From NCBI GenBank assembly GCA_004010935.1, contig CP026511.1, positions 3,782,001 through 3,846,000 on the forward strand: DNA of 64,000 bases. The letters run 5' to 3'. Below the pieces are notes generated by a model. The model was not told the DNA's origin. It worked only from the letters and a program-made list of their open reading frames with translations, and ran no database searches. Positions within the stretch are counted from its first letter, which is position 1. Each line of letters begins with the position of its first letter. Origin of the DNA: Pseudomonadaceae bacterium SI-3. GTDB lineage: Bacteria > Pseudomonadota > Gammaproteobacteria > Pseudomonadales > Pseudomonadaceae. Shown here piece after piece: positions 41,742 through 50,365 of this stretch. Made by a program: the position numbers and the translations under genes.

Positions 41742-42905
41742 TTAGATGTAGTAAGCCTTGAGCGGCGGGAATCCGTTGAATTCTACGGCGCTGTAGCTGG
41801 TGGTGTAAGCACCGGTGGACAGCCAGTACATGCGATCGCCGATGGCCAGGTTCAGTGGCAGGCCGTACTTGTAGTTCTCGTACATGATGTCGGCGCTGTC
41901 GCAAGTCGGGCCGGCGATGACCACTTCTTCCATCTCGCCCTTCTTCTCGGTCCAGATCGGGAACTTAATGGCTTCGCCCATGGTTTCGATCAGGCCGGAG
42001 AACATGCCGACGTCGGTGTAGACCCAGCGCTCAACGGCGGTACGCGACTTGCGCGCCACCAGCACCACTTCGCTGACTAGGATGCCGGCGTTGGCAATCA
42101 GCGAGCGACCCGGCTCAAGAATGATTTCCGGCAGCTCGTCGCCAAAGTCTTCCTTGAGGAAACGGATGATCTCTTCGGCGTAGGTTTCCAGGCTGTTGGT
42201 ACGAGTGATGTAGTTGGCCGGGAAGCCGCCACCCATGTTGATCATCTTCAGCTCGATGCCGTCTTCTTCTTTCAGACGCTCGAAGATCACCTTGACCTTG
42301 GCAATCGCGGCGTCCCACACGGAAATGTCGCGCTGCTGCGAACCGACGTGGAAGGAAATGCCATAGGGTTCCAGCTTCAGCTGACGGGCGAGGATCAACA
42401 GATCCATCGCCATGTCGGTCTGGCAGCCGAACTTGCGCGACAAGGGCCAATCGGCGGTGGTGGAGCCTTCAGTCAGGATGCGTACATAGACTTTCGAACC
42501 CGGTGCGGCCTTGGCGATGTTGCGCAGGTCGGCTTCCGAGTCGGTGGCGAACATGCGCACACCCTTTTCATAGAAGTAGCGAATGTCCTTGGCTTTCTTG
42601 ATGGTGTTGCCGTAGCTGATGCGCTCAGGGCCGACACCGCGGGACATCACCTTGTCCAGCTCATAGATAGAAGCGATGTCGAAGCTCGAGCCCTTGTCGC
42701 GTAGCAGATCGATGATTTCGACCGCAGGGTTAGCCTTCACCGCGTAGTAGACCTTGGCGAAATCGAAACCGGCGCGCAGATCGTCGTACGCCTTGTCGAT
42801 GGTTTCGGTATCGATGACCACGAACGGCGTTTCGTGCTGGTCAGCGAAGGCCTTCATCTTCTGGAAGGTGGATCGGGAATAGTAATCTTCGATCTTGATC
42901 GACAT
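41742..42905 (-). CDS. speC: Ornithine/lysine decarboxylase (fold III)
   Basis: PLP enzyme making putrescine (and perhaps cadaverine) for polyamine synthesis. The 387-residue product is of the small eukaryote-like alanine-racemase-fold type: Lys57 in YYAVKANP binds PLP, and Cys335 in GPTCDSADIM is the active-site cysteine. It resembles SpeC of P. aeruginosa (PA4519) in size. The ATG at 42905 has GGAG upstream. Substrate choice between ornithine and lysine is not certain. Confidence 0.92.
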   Translation of the reverse strand: MSIKIEDYYSRSTFQKMKAFADQHETPFVVIDTETIDKAYDDLRAGFDFAKVYYAVKANPAVEIIDLLRDKGSSFDIASIYELDKVMSRGVGPERISYGNTIKKAKDIRYFYEKGVRMFATDSEADLRNIAKAAPGSKVYVRILTEGSTTADWPLSRKFGCQTDMAMDLLILARQLKLEPYGISFHVGSQQRDISVWDAAIAKVKVIFERLKEEDGIELKMINMGGGFPANYITRTNSLETYAEEIIRFLKEDFGDELPEIILEPGRSLIANAGILVSEVVLVARKSRTAVERWVYTDVGMFSGLIETMGEAIKFPIWTEKKGEMEEVVIAGPTCDSADIMYENYKYGLPLNLAIGDRMYWLSTGAYTTSYSAVEFNGFPPLKAYYI

Positions 42906-43379
42906 GCATGGCTCCAAATCGGGAAACGTAAAGTCGGATTGGGGACTAGCTTCTGCGCGGCTTCACTGCGAAGCGGACAGACCTAACAAGAACGCCTGAT
43001 CAGTTTCCCCACTTTGGTTCGCCTACTTCCCAAGGCATGTCGCCGAGTATCACGGCCGGGTCATCGCAACGGGGCGGTGACCTGGTGAATCCTGATCTCT
43101 CGTCGTCAGTACTTGAGCCGGATGGATCGTTGCCAGCATGGACGTTCGGGCGCGAACTTTAGAACCACAGCTGGTTGAGATCAATGAAAAATCCGCACTC
43201 AGCTCCTTTTTTATCCGCTCGGCAAACCTACCGTATTCAAACCGACAGATACGCAGCGGGGATGTTCCGTTCGTCTCGTCCCGTCGCGACTAACCGCGCC
43301 ACGGCCGCGGCAGTCCTCAGGCGCCCTTTGCGCTATAATCGCCGGCTTTTTCCGACACGCTTTCTATACCGGGACCGCC
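42906..43379. other. 474-base speC-prfC divergent region
   Basis: This is one of the longest non-coding stretches of the window. It holds the probable prfC -10 near its right end and must hold the speC promoter, which I cannot pick out. An open frame at 43175-43723 runs into prfC in another phase and is not believed. Confidence 0.5.
43334..43339 (+). promoter_or_regulatory. Probable -10 element of prfC
   Basis: A perfect TATAAT in the context GCTATAATC lies 40 bases before the prfC ATG. No good -35 is visible at the right distance. Confidence 0.45.
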
Positions 43380-44963
43380 ATGACCTCTCAGGCCGCCGAA
43401 GTCGCGAAGCGCCGCACCTTCGCCATCATTTCCCACCCCGACGCGGGCAAGACCACCATCACCGAGAAGCTGCTGCTGATGGGCAAGGCCATTGCCGTGG
43501 CCGGTACCGTGAAGTCGCGCAAATCCGACCGTCACGCGACCTCCGACTGGATGGAAATGGAAAAGCAGCGCGGCATCTCCATCACCACCTCGGTGATGCA
43601 GTTCCCCTACCGCGAGCACATGATCAACCTGCTCGACACCCCCGGCCACGAAGACTTCTCGGAAGACACCTACCGCACCCTGACCGCCGTGGACTCGGCA
43701 CTGATGGTCCTCGACGGTGGTAAAGGCGTCGAGCCGCGCACCATCGCGCTGATGGACGTCTGCCGCCTACGCGACACACCCATCGTCAGCTTCATCAACA
43801 AGCTCGACCGCGACATCCGCGACCCCATCGAACTGCTCGACGAGATCGAAGCGGTGCTGAAGATTAAGGCAGCCCCCATCACCTGGCCGATCGGCTGCTA
43901 CCGCGACTTCAAGGGTGTGTATCACCTGGCCGATGACTACATCATCGTCTACACCCCCGGCCACGGCCACGAGCGCACCGACGTCAAGATCATCCAGAAC
44001 CTGGATTCGGACGAAGCGCGCCAGCACATCGGCGACGAGTACGACCGTTTCGTCGAACAGCTCGAGCTGGTCCAGGGTGCCTGCCACGAGTTCGACCAGG
44101 ACGAATTCATCAAAGGCCAGCTGACCCCGGTATTCTTCGGTACCGCACTGGGCAACTTTGGTGTGGACCACGTGCTCGATGCGGTCGTCGACTGGGCCCC
44201 GCGCCCTCTTCCGCGCACCGCCAACGAGCGCGTGGTCGAGCCGGTTGAAGAGAAATTCACCGGCTTCGTCTTCAAGATCCAGGCGAACATGGACCCCAAG
44301 CACCGCGACCGCATCGCCTTCATGCGCATCTGTTCGGGCAAGTACGAAAAAGGCATGAAGCTGCGCCACGCGCGCATCGGCAAGGACATCCGCATCGCCG
44401 ACGCCCTGACCTTCTTCTCTAGCGAGCGCGAGCAACTGGAAGAAGCCTGGGCCGGCGACATCATCGGCCTGCACAACCACGGCACCATCCAGATCGGCGA
44501 CACCTTCACCGAAGGCGAAAACCTGGGCTTTACCGGTATTCCGCACTTCGCACCGGAACTGTTCCGCCGCGTCCGTCTGAAGGACCCGCTGAAATCCAAG
44601 CAGCTGCGCCAGGGCTTGCAGGAGCTGGCCGAGGAAGGCGCCACCCAGGTGTTCTTCCCGGAGCGCAACAACGACATCATCCTTGGCGCGGTGGGCGTGC
44701 TGCAGTTCGACGTCGTCGCCAGCCGCCTGAAAGAGGAATACAAGGTCGAGTGCGCGTATGAGGCGATCAACGTCTGGTCGGCCCGCTGGATCGAATGCGA
44801 CAACGAGAAGAAGTTGAAGGAATTCAGCGACAAGGCCTACGAAAACCTCGCCCTCGACGGCGGCGGTCATCTGACTTACCTGGCGCCGACGCGGGTCAAC
44901 CTGAGCCTGATGGAAGAACGCTGGCCGGATGTGAAGTTCAGGGCGACGCGAGAGCATCACTAA
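43380..44963 (+). CDS. prfC: Peptide chain release factor 3
   Basis: Translational GTPase that recycles RF1 and RF2 after termination. The 527-residue product has the P-loop SHPDAGKTT at residues 18-26, the [11 protein letters not shown] switch I region, [12 protein letters not shown] (switch II) and NKLDRD. Length and domain order match RF3. It is followed by a REP doublet. Confidence 0.96.
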   Translation: MTSQAAEVAKRRTFAIISHPDAGKTTITEKLLLMGKAIAVAGTVKSRKSDRHATSDWMEMEKQRGISITTSVMQFPYREHMINLLDTPGHEDFSEDTYRTLTAVDSALMVLDGGKGVEPRTIALMDVCRLRDTPIVSFINKLDRDIRDPIELLDEIEAVLKIKAAPITWPIGCYRDFKGVYHLADDYIIVYTPGHGHERTDVKIIQNLDSDEARQHIGDEYDRFVEQLELVQGACHEFDQDEFIKGQLTPVFFGTALGNFGVDHVLDAVVDWAPRPLPRTANERVVEPVEEKFTGFVFKIQANMDPKHRDRIAFMRICSGKYEKGMKLRHARIGKDIRIADALTFFSSEREQLEEAWAGDIIGLHNHGTIQIGDTFTEGENLGFTGIPHFAPELFRRVRLKDPLKSKQLRQGLQELAEEGATQVFFPERNNDIILGAVGVLQFDVVASRLKEEYKVECAYEAINVWSARWIECDNEKKLKEFSDKAYENLALDGGGHLTYLAPTRVNLSLMEERWPDVKFRATREHH

Positions 44964-45021
44964 GGGGAACGTTTCGCCGGGGCGGCTTCGGCCAGGATCA
45001 TGAGCGCTTCGGTATCCCCAT

Positions 45022-45093
45022 GATCGCCAGCAAGCTGGCTCCTACAGGATGTGACCACGCTGGCTTTTCGTAGGAGCCAGCTTGCTGGCGATC
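45022..45093. repeat. REP doublet (REPIN-like) upstream of the RAYT gene
   Basis: Two copies of a 24-base REP sequence, each with the palindromic core GCCAGCAAGCTGGC followed by TCCTAC, face each other at 45022-45046 and 45070-45093 with 23 bases between. The pair can form one long hairpin. It belongs to the well-known Pseudomonas REP type. Confidence 0.9.
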
Positions 45094-45131
45094 CGGGCCA
45101 CCTGAACGCACGACTGAATAGCTGGATCCAC

Positions 45132-45611
45132 ATGGAGGTGGATGTGCAGAGCCAGTACAACCACCGCGGCCATGCGTTGCGTCGCGGCAGACATTCCGAG
45201 CTAGGTCAGGTTTACCTGGTAACCGCAGTTACAGAGCGACGCAAAACCGTCTTCACCGACCCGCTGCTAGCCCGAGTGCTGGTGAGCGAAATGCGCCACC
45301 TCCATGACGAACGCCACGTCGAATCATTAGCCTGGGTCGTCATGCCGGATCATGTTCACTGGCTGATCGAACTGGGTTCGGCGCCGTTGCCAAAAGTGGT
45401 CCAGCGTTTCAAGTCCCGCAGCGCAATAGCCATCAACCGCATTACAGGCGAAACAGGCACACGGATCTGGCAGCGGGGGTTTCACGATCGTGCGCTGCGC
45501 CAAGATGAAGATCTGATCGACGCTGCGCGGTACGTCGTCGCCAACCCGTTGCGAGCAGGCCTGGTTGAGCGTATCGGCGACTATCCGTGGTGGGATGCGG
45601 TTTGGTTGTAA
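45132..45611 (+). mobile_element. REP-associated tyrosine transposase (RAYT)
   Basis: A 159-residue single-copy transposase of the Y1/IS200-like RAYT class, thought to move REP doublets in cis or trans. It has the HUH-type histidine pair His74/His76 in MPDHVHWLIEL, WQRGFHDRALR, and the catalytic Tyr134 in DLIDAARYVVANPLRAGL. An earlier in-frame GTG at 45051 lies within the REP and is not used; the ATG at 45132 has only a weak ribosome site. REP doublets flank it on both sides, as is usual for the family. Confidence 0.88.
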
Positions 45612-45631
45612 GGCTCAGCGCGGGGGTGGCT

Positions 45632-45707
45632 GATCGCCAGCAAGCTGGCTCCTACGAAAAGCCCAGGCGTCGCGCCTCACTCTGTAGGAGCCAGCTTGCT
45701 GGCGATC
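45632..45707. repeat. REP doublet downstream of the RAYT gene
   Basis: Two facing REP copies (45632-45655 and 45683-45707) with the same core GCCAGCAAGCTGGC and 27 bases between. Same inward orientation as the upstream doublet, and different spacer sequence. Confidence 0.9.
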
Positions 45708-45763
45708 CCGACGTCTCGTACAAGCAAGCCGTCGGAAGCATCACGGTAATGTCGCGGCCCTTC

Positions 45764-48103
45764 TTACCTGCGACTCAAATCAATCCCAATCACCAGCGGA
45801 TCGTGGTCAGACGCCCGGTATGGCCCGGCGCTGTAAAGCATCGAGTGCTGGCGTGGCGTCTTGAACTCGAGGTTGTAGTCCAGCACCCGCGGTTCATCGG
45901 CGTTGATGTGCCATTCGGTTGCGCCGCGCACCTGCGGGGTCAGGCTGGTGCTGGCCAGGCCGTGATCGAGGTAGCCGGACTCGCCGGAGAACACGTAGGA
46001 ATAGGCGTCTCCGCCGCCGAAGGTGGCCAGCAGATCGGTGTAACCGGATGCCCTGATCACATTGATCGGATCCTCCTTCGCATAGGCGTTGAGGTCGCCG
46101 ATGATCAGCCGGTCCGGATCGTAGGAGCGCGTAGGATCACGGCCCAGCCAGGCGACCAGCGCCTGGGCGGCTTTGACACGGGTCAGGTTGCAGTTGCCCT
46201 GGCTGTCACCCATGTCCTTGTCACCCAGGTCGTCGCAGCTGGAGCCCTTGGATTTGAGGTGATTGACCGCCACCGTCAAACGCTCACCCGTACGGCGTTC
46301 ACGGAAGGTCTGTGCGAGCACCGGGCGATTGCGGGTGTCGTTGAAACGCGGGTCGACCGAACCATCCAGCACCGCGGCATCCTTGTGCGGGCTGACCATG
46401 TCCTGGCGGTAGATCAGGCCGACGGCAATTGCGTCGGTGCCGAGCCGTTCGCGTTTCGGATCGATGAACGCGTAGCGGTCCCCGCTCCGTGACGCCGCAT
46501 TGAGGCCGGCCACCAGATCGACGATGGCGCTGTGCTCGCCATATCCGTCATTCTCGATTTCCATCAGCCCGATGATGTGGGCATCGGCACCCAGAATCGC
46601 CGCAATGATCTTGTCGCGCTGGCGGTTGAACTCTTCACGGGTATCCGCGCCCCGCGAGGTGGGGAACCCAGCGCCACGACCGTCGCCGTTGAAGTAATTG
46701 AGTACGTTGAAGCTCGCCACGCGCAAGCGACCCTCGATGGGCTTTGGCGCCTCCGGCCTGGGGTTTGCCGCAACGAAGCTCGGAGCTTGGGTCGGCTGGA
46801 CGCGATAGCTTCCGGCCAGGTAATGCAGCACACCCTGCACGTCAGTGACTTCATAGCCCACACGCAGCGTGCGGTAGGCGTCGAGTTCCGGTGAGGGATA
46901 GCGGATCGGGTCGGGGTTCTGACCGCTGCGACCGTCATCCAGAACGATCCGGTTGAGGTCGTTCTGTGCCTGTAGCTGTCGCGCCGGCTCGCCGGGCGAT
47001 ACCTTGTTGGTGGGTATCCACAAGCGCCCGCCAGATGAAAGCACCAGCTCGCCGTAACGTCCCAGGTTGTAGACCTCGCTGACCGTAAGCGGCTGGGCGA
47101 AGCGCACCTGCATGCCCTCGTAACGCTCCAGTGCATCGGGCGCCGACAGCGGCAGGCTGATCTGCACCATGCTTGGCAGGGGCTGCGCGCGGGCCAGAAC
47201 ACTGACCTGAGGCGCGGTCAGCTCGGTGAGGCCGTTGTATTCAGCGACCATCGCGCGTACCTGAACGCGGTCGCCCACCTTTACATCGACACCGTTGCCG
47301 GAGCCGTAGACGAACAGGCCTTCGGAGGTGAGCGGGTTGCCATCGGTCTCGCTGTCCGGCGCCTGGATGAAGAAGCCGCCCAGCTCGCTCTCACCCTGGA
47401 AGTCGGCGACCACGACGCCTTCCACCGTGACGCGCTGGTTGATCAGCGGGCTGAGGTCGCCAGCGCCTTGCACTTCGGCAATGGAACGCCGGCCTGCGTC
47501 GTCTCCACCCGGTTCACCTTCGCCGTACTGGCCAAGCTGGGCGAAGGTGTTGGCCGCATAGCCCTGCCATTCGGTGGCCGGATCGAAGGCATCATTGGGG
47601 TCCTGATCGCCGACCCGGACCGACGTTTTGCGGGTCAGCGTGCGATCAGCCGTCTGCGTCTGCCCGGAGCCCCACTTGCTGCCCGGATCGACGCCGAGCT
47701 GGCCGACGCTGTCGAGAATCTCACCGGACGGCCCGCGCAGCACAATCGCATCGTCGCCGTTGTACCAACTGCCGCTACCGCGCTGGTTCGCCGTGGCCTG
47801 CAACTCAGGGACGCCGCTCTCGTGCGCCAAGACATGCACGCCACCCGGCGCCACCTCGCCCGCCAGGCTGATGCTCCGGCCGCTGCTGGTCGAGCCATTG
47901 AAGTAGAAGTCGACACGGTAGCCGTCGAGGGCAATCGACGTCTCGCCAGCGTTGTAGAACTCCAGCGCTTTGTTATTGCCGCTGCCCTCTACGTACTCGG
48001 AAATCAGCAGCTCGGCGGATGCCATGGAGTGCACGCCCATTGCGGCGATTGCCAGCAGGGCGGCGGTGAGCGGGTGCGGCTTGAAGCGGTCGTTGCGGCG
48101 CAT
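45764..48103 (-). CDS. Extracellular endonuclease, ExeM/NucH family with LTD domain
   Basis: Large secreted nuclease (779 residues). A signal peptide (LTAALLAIAAMGVHSMASA) is followed by a lamin-tail domain (about 30-145, ELLISEYVEGSGNNKALEFYN), an OB-like nucleotide-binding region (about 205-310), and a C-terminal endonuclease/exonuclease/phosphatase domain from about 455: SFNVLNYFN, LMEIENDGYG, AVNHLKSKG, IIGDLNAYAKEDP and SDHDPLVIGI. ExeM of Shewanella degrades extracellular DNA. AGGGAG precedes the ATG. It follows phoD by 18 bases, so they are one operon. Confidence 0.9.
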   Translation of the reverse strand: MRRNDRFKPHPLTAALLAIAAMGVHSMASAELLISEYVEGSGNNKALEFYNAGETSIALDGYRVDFYFNGSTSSGRSISLAGEVAPGGVHVLAHESGVPELQATANQRGSGSWYNGDDAIVLRGPSGEILDSVGQLGVDPGSKWGSGQTQTADRTLTRKTSVRVGDQDPNDAFDPATEWQGYAANTFAQLGQYGEGEPGGDDAGRRSIAEVQGAGDLSPLINQRVTVEGVVVADFQGESELGGFFIQAPDSETDGNPLTSEGLFVYGSGNGVDVKVGDRVQVRAMVAEYNGLTELTAPQVSVLARAQPLPSMVQISLPLSAPDALERYEGMQVRFAQPLTVSEVYNLGRYGELVLSSGGRLWIPTNKVSPGEPARQLQAQNDLNRIVLDDGRSGQNPDPIRYPSPELDAYRTLRVGYEVTDVQGVLHYLAGSYRVQPTQAPSFVAANPRPEAPKPIEGRLRVASFNVLNYFNGDGRGAGFPTSRGADTREEFNRQRDKIIAAILGADAHIIGLMEIENDGYGEHSAIVDLVAGLNAASRSGDRYAFIDPKRERLGTDAIAVGLIYRQDMVSPHKDAAVLDGSVDPRFNDTRNRPVLAQTFRERRTGERLTVAVNHLKSKGSSCDDLGDKDMGDSQGNCNLTRVKAAQALVAWLGRDPTRSYDPDRLIIGDLNAYAKEDPINVIRASGYTDLLATFGGGDAYSYVFSGESGYLDHGLASTSLTPQVRGATEWHINADEPRVLDYNLEFKTPRQHSMLYSAGPYRASDHDPLVIGIDLSRR

Positions 48104-48121
48104 GGATGTCGCTCCCTGGTA

Positions 48122-49702
48122 TCAGGCGTGTTGGGGTTCGAGGGTTTTGGAAAAGACAGAGGCACCGTCGATATCGCGAAGGGTGACGCTCAGGGCGCCG
48201 CTGCGTGAATCGATTTCCACTTCACCGAAGAACTGAAAACCGGCGTAGGGCGATGCGTTGGCATAAGCGGGTGCTTTCTGGAACACCAGCTCGGGGCCAA
48301 AGGTGGCATCCAGCGGATTGGGGCCGAAGCTGCCCGCATTGAGGGGCCCGGCAACGAACTCCCAGAACGGATCGAAATCCTGAAATAGCGCGCGGTTTGG
48401 ATGGTAGTGATGCGCTGCGCAATAGTGAACGTCAGCAGTCAGCCAGACCGTGTTGCGCACGCGGTATTTGCGCAGGTAACCCAGCAGTTCAGCGATTTCC
48501 AGCTCGCGCCCGGCTGCCGGCCCGTCCTGTCCGTTGGCGATCGCCTCCCAGCGCGCCCTGCCGGCCGCGTCCTTGCCGTCTGGTACGTGCAAGCCAATGG
48601 GCATGTCGGCTGCGATCACCTTCCAGGTGGCGCGTGAGCGGCGCAGTTCGCGCTTAAGCCATGCCAACTGCTGCCGGCCAAGGAAGGTGGTATCCGGCCC
48701 TTGCTCGGGTTGCAGATTGTGGGTGTTGGGGCCGCGATAGCTGCGCATGTCCAGCACGAACACGTCCAGCTGCGGGCCGTAGGCGATCTTGCGGTAGACA
48801 CGGCCCGTCGCGTCGCGGCCGGTGATGCGCATCGGCGCATATTCGAGAAACGCCTGACGACCGCGACGGGCGAGCAGTCCGATGTCCTTGACCTGATAGC
48901 GCTCATCCAGCTCCTTGCCAGGCGACCAGTTGTTGGTGACTTCGTGGTCGTCCCACTGCCAGATCTGCGGCACTTCAGCGTTGAACTGACGCAGGTTGTG
49001 GTCCAGCAGGTTGTAGCGGTAGTTGCCGCGGAACTCGTCCAGCGTTTCGGCCACTTTGGTCTTGGCCTCGGTGACGATGTTGCGCCAGAGGCGCCCGTCC
49101 TCAGCGGTCACTTCAGCCTGGATCACGCCGTCGGCATAGATGGCGTCGCCACTCTGGATGAAGAAGTCAGGATGGCGCTGGCGCATGGCTTCGTAGATGC
49201 GCATGCCGCCGAAGTCGGCATTGATGCCCCAGCCCTGGCCGCAGGTATCGCCGCCCCAGACGAAGCGGATATCCCGCGCGCGCCTGGGTGCAGTGCGCAG
49301 ATGGCCCATCCAGGGTTCGCTGCGGGCATGGTCGCGGGCGTCCTCGAAACTGGCGCGGTAGAAGATCGACTGATCCGACGGCAACCCACGCAGATCGATA
49401 CGCGCGGTGTAGTCGAGTCGTTCATCGGTGACCGGCGAAACCATCCGCCGAGCGTTGTTAAAGCCACTACTGGTATCCCACTCCACCACCAGCCGCGCCG
49501 GGCGATCGCAGCGGCTCCAGATCACGACACGGTCAGCGAGCACGTCACCGGACTGCACGCCATCGGTGATCCAGGGTCGCGCGGTGGGCGCTGCGATGAT
49601 CGCAGGCGAAACGCCGAGCGCGGGCAGCGCCAGGCCAGCACCGATGCCTTGAACAAGTCGGCGGCGTGTCTGGTCGAGTTCGGGTTTGGTTGATTCGGTC
49701 AT
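48122..49702 (-). CDS. phoD: Alkaline phosphatase D (PhoD), Tat-exported
   Basis: Metal-dependent (Fe/Ca) phosphodiesterase/phosphomonoesterase. The 526-residue product starts with a Tat signal, TRRRLVQGIGAGLALPALG, followed by a fibronectin-like PhoD_N domain (about 45-150) and the catalytic PhoD domain with VWGGDTCGQGWGINADFGGMRIYE, SGDAIYADG and QWDDHEVTNNW. AAGGGGA lies before ATG 49702; the longer frame from 49786 lacks support. A Pho-box-like site is 48 bases upstream. Confidence 0.92.
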   Translation of the reverse strand: MTESTKPELDQTRRRLVQGIGAGLALPALGVSPAIIAAPTARPWITDGVQSGDVLADRVVIWSRCDRPARLVVEWDTSSGFNNARRMVSPVTDERLDYTARIDLRGLPSDQSIFYRASFEDARDHARSEPWMGHLRTAPRRARDIRFVWGGDTCGQGWGINADFGGMRIYEAMRQRHPDFFIQSGDAIYADGVIQAEVTAEDGRLWRNIVTEAKTKVAETLDEFRGNYRYNLLDHNLRQFNAEVPQIWQWDDHEVTNNWSPGKELDERYQVKDIGLLARRGRQAFLEYAPMRITGRDATGRVYRKIAYGPQLDVFVLDMRSYRGPNTHNLQPEQGPDTTFLGRQQLAWLKRELRRSRATWKVIAADMPIGLHVPDGKDAAGRARWEAIANGQDGPAAGRELEIAELLGYLRKYRVRNTVWLTADVHYCAAHHYHPNRALFQDFDPFWEFVAGPLNAGSFGPNPLDATFGPELVFQKAPAYANASPYAGFQFFGEVEIDSRSGALSVTLRDIDGASVFSKTLEPQHA

Positions 49703-49749
49703 GGTCGTCCCCTTCAACGGATGCTGGAAGAAGGGTTTAAGCGAGCCGC

Positions 49750-49767
49750 TTGACAGAACCGTGACGC
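49750..49767 (-). promoter_or_regulatory. Candidate Pho box of the phoD-nuclease operon
   Basis: On the minus strand GCGTCAC, a four-base spacer GGTT and CTGTCAA form the 7-4-7 layout of the PhoB consensus (CTGTCAT-N4-CTGTCAT). The second half matches six of seven bases, the first four or five. A TTAAAC that could act as -10 lies nine bases downstream, and the box ends 47 bases before the phoD ATG. Confidence 0.5.
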
Positions 49768-49931
49768 CCGGACGAACGGTCGTCAATAAATCGGCTTTAC
49801 TGCAGATCGCCGCCGTTGCGCGACTTTGTGAAAATCGTTAAGAGCAGACGAGTTCAACGATCGAGATGCCGCCCACACTCAGCGCTTCGGCGATCGGTTA
49901 TGTTCGCGGTATCAAGGCCAGGGGTTACACC

Positions 49932-50240
49932 ATGAAGCGTTTTCTGTTCGTCTTTGCCTTCATCACGTCCTCTGCTCAGGCAGGTGTGCTGATCAACAGC
50001 CCGTACTGGGTCGTTGGCCTGAGCTGCTCCAACAATCAGGAGTGCTATGCCGCCAGTAACGGTAGCTATACCGGTTCGTTGAATGGGGCGCGGCGCTTCG
50101 ACGACCAGGCACAGGCCATGAAGTTTTTGGACAGCCTCACGTCCAGCCTGCGGGACAAATCTCCACGTCTCGAACAGCACACAGAACAGCACTGCGTAGA
50201 GCCCAGCCAGAATCGCAACTACACCGGGCGGCCCTGCTGA
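49932..50240 (+). CDS. Small secreted cysteine-containing protein
   Basis: A 102-residue hypothetical protein with a convincing signal peptide (MKRFLFVFAFITSSAQA, cut before GVLI). The mature part has four cysteines (LSCSNNQEC near the front, QHC and RPC near the end) that could form two disulfides, and no membrane segment. I do not recognise a family. It is divergent from phoD. An overlapping minus-strand frame (49854-50312) lacks such a signal and is judged a shadow. Confidence 0.6.
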   Translation: MKRFLFVFAFITSSAQAGVLINSPYWVVGLSCSNNQECYAASNGSYTGSLNGARRFDDQAQAMKFLDSLTSSLRDKSPRLEQHTEQHCVEPSQNRNYTGRPC

Positions 50241-50301
50241 ATGGCCGCTAGTACTGGCTGTTGGTGAGTACGATGGCTTTGCTATTGGATCGCAGCCTGT
50301 C

Positions 50302-50339
50302 CAGCCCATCACCTCCGTACTGCGAGAGGCGATGGGCTG
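50302..50339. terminator. Hairpin between the small secreted gene and gcd
   Basis: CAGCCCATC pairs with GATGGGCTG, with an inner CCTC/GAGG stem. It lies between two converging genes. No T-run follows on either strand. Confidence 0.45.
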
Positions 50340-50365
50340 ACCATTAGGCCCGATGCCCGACCGGT

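Noticed and set aside
43175..43184. TTGAGATCAA near prfC as an Anr/Fnr box
   Set aside because: The half-sites are two bases apart and lack the TTGAT-N4-ATCAA layout.
43767..44960. 397-codon minus-strand open frame
   Set aside because: Antisense to prfC, which is clearly the real gene; composition is shadow-like.
45022..45707. Repeated palindromes as a possible CRISPR array
   Set aside because: Repeats are in facing pairs, not direct repeats with even spacers, and they flank a RAYT gene; they are REP elements.
49854..50312. 152-codon minus-strand open frame
   Set aside because: Overlaps the small secreted protein on the other strand; it lacks a signal peptide or known motif, while the plus-strand frame has a good signal peptide.
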